Of a stretch of 32,252 nucleotides of DNA, positions 26,682 through 32,252 are shown piece by piece (the stretch's first letter is position 1; each line of letters begins with the position of its first letter). The notes under the pieces were generated by a model that was not told the origin of the DNA, did no database searches, and saw nothing but the letters and a program-made list of their open reading frames with translations. Where the stretch lies: the NCBI GenBank assembly GCA_020048985.1, contig JAIFLR010000057.1, positions 1-32,252 on the forward strand, given 5' to 3'. Both the position numbers and the translations under genes were made by a program. This stretch comes from Halobacteriovorax sp. (GTDB lineage Bacteria; Bdellovibrionota; Bacteriovoracia; Bacteriovoracales; Bacteriovoracaceae).

Positions 26682-26980
26682 GGGCCAGTAACGAACACGA
26701 TCGGAAAGATTTTGGTCCAGAGTTTGGAATCGACTATGCGCGATTCGCCGATAGTCCTAATCCTTCTGTAGATGGGAAAATATTTGAGCACATCGAAAAT
26801 AGACTCTTTACTCATTTTGCAGAAGATTTTAATCAGATTGAAATAATCGTTCGAAATGGATTTGTGATCGTAAAGGGACAAGTCAAAGATGAGGTCACTA
26901 GGAAATTAATTGCTGAGGATGTCTGGCGAGTTGAGGGAGTGAAAGAAGTCATTAATCAACTGTCTCTTCAATCAAGCTGA
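26669..26980 (+). CDS. BON-domain protein
   Basis: The 103-residue frame has one BON domain at about residues 38-100, from KIFEHIENRLFTHFAEDFNQ to VWRVEGVKEVINQL, with the central conserved stretch NGFVIVKGQVKDEVTRKL. BON domains bind lipids or membranes and occur in OsmY- and Kbp-type proteins. There is no signal peptide on this frame. The ATG has only a weak AGG upstream and lies in the end of the preceding frame, so it depends on coupling, reinitiation or a frame change. It overlaps the opposite-strand GNAT-DTW gene by 13 nt at the 3' ends. The domain is well supported, the gene structure less so. Confidence 0.65.
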   Translation: MWWVRASNEHDRKDFGPEFGIDYARFADSPNPSVDGKIFEHIENRLFTHFAEDFNQIEIIVRNGFVIVKGQVKDEVTRKLIAEDVWRVEGVKEVINQLSLQSS

Positions 26981-28116
26981 CCTCTTCCTTTCAATGTTGC
27001 TTCCAGTTTTAATTGATAAAATGCCATTAATTCACTTCTTACTGCTTCACCCTCAATGATTCCTAGTGCGTGTGCAATGGCTTCGAGTGTCGCCATACCG
27101 GCTTCAGTGGTTTCCACGCGCATATGGAGGTCAGCAGTATTAGGAGTGCTAATCTTGACTCGAGGAATGTCTTTTAGCTCGTGATGGCGGTAATGCACCT
27201 TACTGGCCTGGCGCCAGTTTCCATCAGGAACGATAAGTTGAATAGGAAGGGAGCTCTCCGAAACAACTTGTTCATTAAGTTCAATGGCATTGTCTGCTGG
27301 ATAAAATAAAAAAGTTCTATAAGCAGGGGAGAGTAAATCGCTGAGATCAAGGGCCGTGTGGTCTTCCCCGCGGATACGCATCTCGCTGTTGGTAAGTGCA
27401 TTTAATGCGAGTCTACCAGTATTTGTTGTTCGCTTGAGTTCCTTGGCATGAATAATTAATGAAATTTTCGTGGCCAGAGTTAGCTTTGGAGTGTGGGCGC
27501 AAATACAGCGGTCTTTATGCAGAAAGCAGCTCTGACAGGGGTCCTGAGGTTTTCTTTTTCTCTTCTTAGAGAATTTTTTCCAATTTTCTTTAGTGAGTTC
27601 CCAGTACTGTGCATGAGTTAAATTAGGATCCGCATATTTCGCAGGTCGAATATCAATTAATTTTGCACCAGTTTTTTCTTTCACTCGATGTGAGCGGGTA
27701 TTTTCCAGAGCATTGGCGAAGATTAAAGATTTTAGATCAAGAGTATGAAAAGCAAAATCCATAATAGGATTCACGGCTTCAGTCATGATGCCCTTTCCCC
27801 AATGCTGCTGACTCAGCCAGAAGCCTCGATTTTCGGGGATCCCAGGATGGAAGAGTTCCACTGCACCAATTAATTCGGTCGGATTCGATTTAAGAAAAAT
27901 GCCCCAATTCCAGCGAGTTTTACCCTGATGTGGAAGTACAACGTTTTTTATAAAAAACTCGGCCCCATCTTCTGGATAAGGCCAGGGCACACGGGCAGAC
28001 AGGAACTTGATTACTTCATAATGAGCAAAGTGTTTTTGGTAAGAAGTGGCATCTGAGAGTTGAACTCCACGCAAAATAAGACGAGGGGTTTCAAAAGTAG
28101 GGATAGTCTCGAACAT
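26968..28116 (-). CDS. GNAT acetyltransferase fused to a DTW-domain protein
   Basis: I set the start at the ATG at 28116 (382 residues), which has AGGATACTGGATT before it; an ATG at 28152 is possible. Residues 1-170 are a RimJ/RimL-type GNAT: PRLILRGVQLSDA, then WGKGIMTEAVNPIMDFAF (acetyl-CoA loop) and NALENTRSHRVKEKTGAKL. Residues 190-382 are a DTW domain: the zinc site CQSCFLHKDRCIC (Cys194, 197, 204, 206) and the core VPDGNWRQASKVHYR at 297-310. DTW enzymes (TapT/YfiP) place an aminocarboxypropyl group from SAM on tRNA uridine 47. The core reads DGNW where most have D-G-T-W, a variant worth noting. The fusion is uncommon to my knowledge. Confidence 0.82.
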   Translation of the reverse strand: MFETIPTFETPRLILRGVQLSDATSYQKHFAHYEVIKFLSARVPWPYPEDGAEFFIKNVVLPHQGKTRWNWGIFLKSNPTELIGAVELFHPGIPENRGFWLSQQHWGKGIMTEAVNPIMDFAFHTLDLKSLIFANALENTRSHRVKEKTGAKLIDIRPAKYADPNLTHAQYWELTKENWKKFSKKRKRKPQDPCQSCFLHKDRCICAHTPKLTLATKISLIIHAKELKRTTNTGRLALNALTNSEMRIRGEDHTALDLSDLLSPAYRTFLFYPADNAIELNEQVVSESSLPIQLIVPDGNWRQASKVHYRHHELKDIPRVKISTPNTADLHMRVETTEAGMATLEAIAHALGIIEGEAVRSELMAFYQLKLEATLKGRGQLD

Positions 28117-28202
28117 AATCCAGTATCCTATTATAAGATTGTCTACAATCATAGAATTCTCTTAGAATAGGGTTATAAAATTAAGTTATAGAAGGTTTCA
28201 AA

Positions 28203-29516
28203 TTGAATGATTTTAAAGGCAGTTGGGAAAAAGACATTCTCATCACCCAACAGGAAGAAAATCCGGTTTTTACGGAAGCGAAAGTTTTCCTGGCCTTGAA
28301 ACTTGCCATTACCTCTGAGAGCTATCTTCAGGCTAATTTTTTGAAATTAACCAGCGACAAGAATATCGACCTGACCCACTTTCGGAATAAGGGGCTATTG
28401 CTAAGTCGCTCTGCTGATATTCTCCAGGCGCAATCTCCCCAAGAGCTTTGCTCGCTACTTAAACAGATACTAAATGTAGAGAAAATTGGAATTTATGCCA
28501 AATGTCTTTTTGCTTTCTTTGAGCACTCCATCTTTGACATAGGATTATTCATTGAGCAAAAACTGGGCTCATCGTTTAAAGTCCCCGGCAGCAATCTTGA
28601 TTTAGATATTTTCTTTGGTGACTATTCGCGCTCATTTGGTGGAATTCATCGAGACGGGGCCAACCTGACGTTCGTCTACTCGAATAAGCAAATGCACTTT
28701 TGGGAGTTTGATGTTTTGGAAGAAGAGGCCAATAAACTTTCAAAGGGAACAAATGTCGGGAGCGCAAAAAGTAGTGGCTCATTTTTCTTCCCTGAGGAGC
28801 AGCAGGACGCCTTGTTCAAACGAATCGAAAAAGATGCACTAGTGTTGAATTTAACCAAAGGAGATTTGATTTACTGGCCCACGCACAAATGGCATGTGGC
28901 GATTAATAAATCAAATGAAGTCAATTTAACCTTGAACATTGCTATGTACAAGTCTGATAAAAAGCAAGTGATTGACTCCCTCCTGTCTGGTCTTTCGCAA
29001 ATTGATCACTATCCTTTTTTTGACGTGGATGCTTTTTTAGATCCAGAATCCAGAGAAGTATTTGCCGAAGATCAGTTTACTCTTCTCGTTTCTAGTGTCA
29101 GTCAAATGAAAGCAGATTTTGTAAAAACAAGAAGTCTCATTCTAGGTAAGCATTTAAGTTCTTTTGGGATTGAGCCCCAGGCCCTAACACTATATCGTCT
29201 TGTGCGTGGAAATGTGCCGCTTGAAAGCCTCGAAAGCCTTAAGGTCTTGAGACCCGCTTTGTTTAAAGTCTTTTATACCGTCGAGGATGAGACAGTCGTA
29301 AAATGTTATTTTTTCGGTGATAGCATTAATCTAATCTACCACCCATCAGTCATTAAATTGATCAATTTTTGTAATGATAAAACTCTGTTTCGCTTGCAGG
29401 ACTTGCTAGATCATAACAATGAACCCGACAATAAAGTCTTACGTCGCAATATTCATCATTTTTTTCGGTTTCTGGCCCTGAGTCCTGGTACAAAGACCAT
29501 CAGTGAATCTTTTTAA
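28203..29516 (+). CDS. JmjC/cupin-like 2-oxoglutarate oxygenase-like protein
   Basis: The start appears to be the TTG at 28203, with AGAAGG 7 nt upstream; no good in-frame ATG exists. The 437-residue protein has a cupin core with GGIHRDGANLTFVYSNKQMH, where His149-x-Asp151 fits the HxD iron motif, and GDLIYWPTHKWHVA, where His231 (or His228) would be the third ligand. This resembles the JmjC/ROXA-type group, some of which hydroxylate ribosomal proteins. The C-terminal third (from about 330) is helical, perhaps a winged-helix module as in ROXA proteins. The substrate is unknown. It diverges from the GNAT-DTW gene. Confidence 0.6.
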   Translation: MNDFKGSWEKDILITQQEENPVFTEAKVFLALKLAITSESYLQANFLKLTSDKNIDLTHFRNKGLLLSRSADILQAQSPQELCSLLKQILNVEKIGIYAKCLFAFFEHSIFDIGLFIEQKLGSSFKVPGSNLDLDIFFGDYSRSFGGIHRDGANLTFVYSNKQMHFWEFDVLEEEANKLSKGTNVGSAKSSGSFFFPEEQQDALFKRIEKDALVLNLTKGDLIYWPTHKWHVAINKSNEVNLTLNIAMYKSDKKQVIDSLLSGLSQIDHYPFFDVDAFLDPESREVFAEDQFTLLVSSVSQMKADFVKTRSLILGKHLSSFGIEPQALTLYRLVRGNVPLESLESLKVLRPALFKVFYTVEDETVVKCYFFGDSINLIYHPSVIKLINFCNDKTLFRLQDLLDHNNEPDNKVLRRNIHHFFRFLALSPGTKTISESF

Positions 29517-29916
29517 AGACACAATAAATAGAGTCTTGCTTGGTGCCACGGGGTCTCAAGGGTAAAATGTTTCTTTGTGTCTTCTTCATATTTCTCTATG
29601 CTCGAAATTTCATCAGTTATGCTGGTATTGATAAAATTGATAAAAAGAAAGGATTGTAGACAAGCATGTACCTTTTTTTACCAATACCTCATACAAGGTA
29701 ACGAATCTGTTACCTCCAAGATAAGGGGTTATTAATTCAATGACAATTGCTTAAAGCGATGCACTGTATGCTATTTATCGTCTTTATGAATAGGCGTTTA
29801 ATGATACCTTATACACATGGGGAGTAGCTCACTCAATTAGAGTTTTCAAGTCGTCATCACGGTTTCGACCCGATTTGAATGTAAAGAGCAAGACCATAAA
29901 TCTACATGGAGGATTT
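29517..29916. other. gene-free, repeat-rich stretch
   Basis: No convincing ORF. It holds a perfect inverted repeat GGTAAC/GTTACC (29697-29714), two near copies of ATACCTYATACA (about 29685 and 29802), an ATTGATAAA pair, a copy of ATGACAATTGCT at 29739 that recurs at 30132, and a tRNA-like segment at 29819-29877. Confidence 0.5.
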
Positions 29917-30069
29917 ATGTCTAATTTACTGGTTCTGGTTTTTGCTACATTTCTAATGTCCTGCTCGTCCTTTGAAGGTAGGCGTTTGGGAGAGATCTCA
30001 TCTCCAGGTTACCAATATGGAAAACAAATGGATGAAAAATCGTTGAGATCAGGATTCATGGAGCGATAA
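29917..30069 (+). CDS. very small lipoprotein
   Basis: The ATG follows TGGAGGATTT, a strong site. The 50-residue product has a lipoprotein signal MSNLLVLVFATFLMSC with the lipobox at LMSC (Cys16), and a 35-residue polar mature part (SSFEGRRLGEISSPGYQYGK). This resembles small entericidin- or osmotic-stress-type lipoproteins in size only. The stop codon is the first TAA of a tandem heptanucleotide array. The function is unknown; it may be stress-related because the HPF-like gene follows, but this is only context. Confidence 0.6.
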   Translation: MSNLLVLVFATFLMSCSSFEGRRLGEISSPGYQYGKQMDEKSLRSGFMER

Positions 30070-30101
30070 TCAATAATCAATAATCAATAATCAATAATTA
30101 A
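30067..30101 (+). repeat. tandem TAATCAA heptanucleotide array
   Basis: Four exact TAATCAA units plus a fifth, TAATTAA, start exactly at the lipoprotein stop codon and run 35 nt. The unit is seven bases long, so indels would shift frame, but here it is non-coding. Confidence 0.92.
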
Positions 30102-30382
30102 TGGATAAATGATCATCATCTTTATTATTATATGACAATTGCTAAGACTCAAGGTACGGCCTTGAAAAAAACTTATGGCTTCAAATCGCATGGCAATGAT
30201 TCCAGCGAAAAGAAAAATCGCTAATCCTGTTGCAGCTGAACTGATGAAAAGCTCCATCCCTTAAAATTGGTTGTATCGAATAAAACGAATCTAAAGATAG
30301 TCTTTATCCATTTTTTTGAAATTGAAAAATCTAATACAATTTGAACATAGCTTCTGCAATATTGTAGAACACGGAGGGCATT
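30070..30382. other. gene-poor leader upstream of the HPF-like gene
   Basis: It contains most of the heptanucleotide array, a second copy of ATGACAATTGCT at 30132 (which opens a 30-codon frame to 30224 without a good ribosome site), a CAAGG-TACGG-CCTTG hairpin followed by A's, and a possible -10 box at 30335. Confidence 0.4.
30335..30340 (+). promoter_or_regulatory. possible -10 box for the hpf-like operon
   Basis: TACAAT lies 43 nt before the ATG; the -35 side is only a T-rich tract. The match is weak. Confidence 0.3.
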
Positions 30383-30736
30383 ATGTTGAAAATCGTGTTT
30401 AAAAACTTGGAACCATCTCAGCTTGCAAGAGAAATTGTGAAGGATAGGATTGAGCCTATTGTCGAGAAGTTTCCTTCCCTTGCTGAGCATAAGGTGACTC
30501 TCACTTTGGAGATGGAAAATTCACCAAAACAGGCAGGTCCTGACCTCTTCACAGTTAGTTCGATGGTTACTGGTAAAAACTTTAAGGATTTAAGGATAAA
30601 AAAATCTTCACAAAACCTTTATCTTGCAACGGCTGATCTTGCAGATGGACTCAACGAACTTTTAAGTCGAGAAAGTGACCGTCTCTTCAAGAAAAAACGT
30701 AAACCACAAATTATTGAAGGAGAACTTTATGAGTAA
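30383..30736 (+). CDS. short HPF/RaiA-like ribosome hibernation factor
   Basis: The 117-residue product follows a CGGAGGGC site. It has the RaiA/HPF beta-alpha layout: MLKIVFKNLEPSQLAREIVK at the start, then HKVTLTLEMENSPKQAGPD, LFTVSSMVTG and NLYLATADLADGLNELLSRE, where the last helix matches the Y-x-A-x-x-x-A-x-x-x-L pattern. The basic patch FKKKRKPQ is near the end. Members bind the 30S A/P-site region in stationary phase and silence ribosomes. Length matches short HPF/YfiA, with no dimerisation tail. It overlaps the following baeRF-like gene by 8 nt, so the two are translated together. Confidence 0.75.
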   Translation: MLKIVFKNLEPSQLAREIVKDRIEPIVEKFPSLAEHKVTLTLEMENSPKQAGPDLFTVSSMVTGKNFKDLRIKKSSQNLYLATADLADGLNELLSRESDRLFKKKRKPQIIEGELYE

Positions 30737-31757
30737 TATTTATCACGATCATTTAGAAAAATTAAGAAATATCAAGACTCATTCGCGTCCAGCAGTGTCG
30801 CTTTACGTTCCTCTCAAATGGAATGATTATGTACCAAGCAAAACTTTTTCTACCTTGATTAAGGCAGCAGATGGGCTCATGGTTAAGGGTGGACATTCTA
30901 AGTTAGAGATCATGACTCCAGACTGGGATCGATGGATAAAGCAGGGTACTGTCACTCTCGCAATTTTTCATCACAATGGGATCACTAACATGATTCCTCT
31001 TCCTACGAGGATGGAGCCGAGAGTTGTTGTCGCGAATAGCTTCCATATAAAACCAATTGTGACTGCATCGAATGAATACGTTGACGCCCTTTTGTTGCAT
31101 TTTAATGAAAGAGGAGCGTGCCTATATAGAGTCAACGCAGTGGAAGAAACATTGGTTGATAGTTATCTACCTTCTAAGATTTTGCCAAAAAATGACTGGC
31201 CATCTAGACTAGATAGGCAGTCACTTAGAAGTTTTTTGGAATTTCTCCAGCAAGAAGTTTGTGGGTCAATCCAAAATACTACAAAAATATTAGGAGTTAC
31301 TGGAGCATCGTTTAATGAACTTCAATCAGAGTCTTTTTGGAGAAAGGTTCAACTACCCGTTGCCTTCTATGATGACTCATTTCGATTAGCTTTGCCCCAG
31401 AACGCCTTTTCGATCATGAGATTTCGTTTGGCGCAGATAGTGAATGAAAGACATGCAGATTCAGTTATGAGAGCTCTTAGCGGTGGAGTTGCATCTAAAG
31501 AACACGTTTCTGTAAGTTCTTTAGCAGCTAAGATTCTTAAAAAAGAAATTAAACAACTTTGTGTTTCATTGGATTGCATGTTCTTTGGTGAGATTGACCC
31601 AAAAGCTGGGAATGTGAAAGTAAATAAGTTTCAACTTAATGCAAATGACGATGACCTTTTGGATGATCTAGTGGAGTTGGCAATTGCGAACGGGGTTCAG
31701 GTAAGTGTTGTACCGAAAAAATATTTACCGAATGGTAGAAGCTTTGTGGCATCATAA
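30729..31757 (+). CDS. bacterial eRF1/Pelota-like (baeRF/Balon-type) protein
   Basis: The start is the ATG at 30729, with GAAGGAGAACTTT upstream inside the end of the HPF-like gene; this gives 342 residues. The N-terminal domain begins HSRPAVSLYVPLKWNDYVPS, matching the V-S-[IL]-Y-x-P opening of the bacterial archaeo-eukaryotic release-factor family; TVTLAIFHHNGITNMIPLP and YVDALLLHFNERGACLYRVN follow, the usual central elements. The middle and C-terminal parts are consistent with the eRF1 domain 2/3 layout. No GGQ tripeptide is present, so release of peptides by a GGQ mechanism is unlikely. The Balon protein of Psychrobacter, a member of this group, enters the A site of idle ribosomes with EF-Tu. 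The pairing with an HPF-like gene supports a similar role here. Confidence 0.7.
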   Translation: MSNIYHDHLEKLRNIKTHSRPAVSLYVPLKWNDYVPSKTFSTLIKAADGLMVKGGHSKLEIMTPDWDRWIKQGTVTLAIFHHNGITNMIPLPTRMEPRVVVANSFHIKPIVTASNEYVDALLLHFNERGACLYRVNAVEETLVDSYLPSKILPKNDWPSRLDRQSLRSFLEFLQQEVCGSIQNTTKILGVTGASFNELQSESFWRKVQLPVAFYDDSFRLALPQNAFSIMRFRLAQIVNERHADSVMRALSGGVASKEHVSVSSLAAKILKKEIKQLCVSLDCMFFGEIDPKAGNVKVNKFQLNANDDDLLDDLVELAIANGVQVSVVPKKYLPNGRSFVAS

Positions 31758-32093
31758 ATTGAGAGAAATGACACAATTATTGTTTTTTTCACTTTAGGGA
31801 TTGTGGATTCTTGAAATCATTGCGAGTTTAGTACCGCATTGAGCTTAAGGATTTAAGGGCACATTTTTAAGAGAACCTAATGTTTGATGAATACATTTTT
31901 TATCTTTAAATTAGTTCGTTGAGATCGACTTGTTTTCAAATGCCAATAGCTTTCAAAATCCTAGCTGGCTGAACAAAAATGCAAATTTTGTATACATTAT
32001 TATCGAGTACCTTTGGGGTGCTCTTTTTTATGATGCCACATCAAACTATTTACTTCTGCTGAACCTCTCAGATCCCAAACTTACTAAAATGTA
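31758..32093. other. gene-free stretch with a terminator
   Basis: No ORF of weight. A weak hairpin plus T7 (about 31773-31789) follows the baeRF-like gene, and a strong terminator lies at 32005-32029. The stretch between could be a 3' UTR or hold a small RNA; nothing else is seen. Confidence 0.4.
32005..32029 (+). terminator. Rho-independent terminator
   Basis: GAGTACC/GGTGCTC stem (one G-T pair), loop TTTGG, then six T's. It is 247 nt beyond the baeRF-like stop. Confidence 0.85.
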
Positions 32094-32252
32094 TTAAGAA
32101 GTTTTGAAAAACTCGATTAAGGCCAGATATCTATGTAGGTTTGAAAGTGGCGGGAGAGGGCCCGGTCGAACCCCTTTAATAAGAATTCGTAAATGAAAAT
32201 GTTTCTGATAAAAAGGAGCATCGGAGATTTGAACTCCACGCAAAATGAGACA
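32094..32252 (-). pseudogene. truncated second copy of the GNAT N-terminus, continuing past the window edge
   Basis: On the minus strand the last bases read LILRGVQISDAPFYQKHFH, against LILRGVQLSDATSYQKHF in the GNAT-DTW protein. At DNA level 32218-32251 matches 28049-28082 at 31 of 34 positions. After about 20 codons the similarity breaks down and the frame stops at 32096, about 52 codons from the edge. A whole GNAT needs about 165, so this is a remnant; its start lies outside the window. A tRNA-Ser-like fragment sits within it at 32148-32175. Confidence 0.65.

Noticed and set aside
30067-30101. CRISPR-like array
   Set aside because: The repeat unit is only seven bases with no spacers; it is a simple tandem repeat.
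30151-30172. CAAGG-TACGG-CCTTG hairpin as a terminator
   Set aside because: It is followed by A's on the plus strand and has no T run downstream on either strand.
30221-30490. 89-codon minus-strand frame over the start of the HPF-like gene
   Set aside because: It is antisense to a well-supported gene start and carries no recognisable features.

Overview
The window looks like a chromosomal stretch from a moderately AT-rich Gram-negative bacterium. It has many Sec signal peptides, several lipoboxes, short intergenic gaps and an unusual load of secreted hydrolases. The mix (several papain-like proteins, a protein-glutaminase-like enzyme, a penicillin-acylase-type hydrolase, a phospholipase-A2-like protein and a secreted DNase-I-fold nuclease beside ordinary housekeeping genes) fits a predatory Bdellovibrionota lineage such as the Bacteriovorax/Peredibacter group. 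That placement is inference from gene content; no rRNA marker is present.

Layout. (1) 1-3180, minus: an operon of a MinD/ParA-type ATPase, a J-like plus RodZ-type HTH protein, an RluD-type pseudouridine synthase and a PgeF/YfiH protein cut by the window edge. (2) 3389-5805, plus: a SEC59/VTE5-type membrane kinase-like protein, then three small exported proteins, one a lipoprotein. (3) 5806-12564, minus: leuS and a run of five exported proteins, two clearly papain-like and a third possibly so. (4) 12642-14500, plus: peptide deformylase and a MATE transporter, facing a small exported protein. (5) 15053-20208, plus: a prolyl-4-hydroxylase-like oxygenase, a HIT protein, a secreted EEP nuclease, a class I aminotransferase, a small exported protein and class II fumarase. 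(6) 20205-20918, minus: an Mpo1-like membrane protein and a small lipoprotein. (7) 20979-23548, plus: a PLA2-like exported protein translationally coupled to a penicillin-acylase-family hydrolase, followed by a long hairpin and an opposing protein-glutaminase-like gene. (8) 24486-26980: a 53-residue basic protein with its own promoter and terminator, a Sel1-like protein with eight proline-rich octapeptide units, an unknown gene, and a BON-domain protein split over two overlapping frames. (9) 26968-29516: a GNAT-DTW fusion and a JmjC/cupin-like protein. (10) 29517-32252: a gene-poor, repeat-rich zone holding a tiny lipoprotein, a short HPF/RaiA-like gene overlapping a bacterial eRF1/Pelota-like (baeRF/Balon-type) gene, and at the edge a truncated second copy of the GNAT segment next to a tRNA-Ser-like 3' fragment.

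The most interesting items are the two-gene ribosome-hibernation-like module (30383-31757), the repeat-flanked region around it, the J-like/RodZ-HTH protein paired with a MinD-type ATPase, and the collection of exported Cys-His-Asn/Asp enzymes. All homology calls come from motif recognition by eye; no database search was run.
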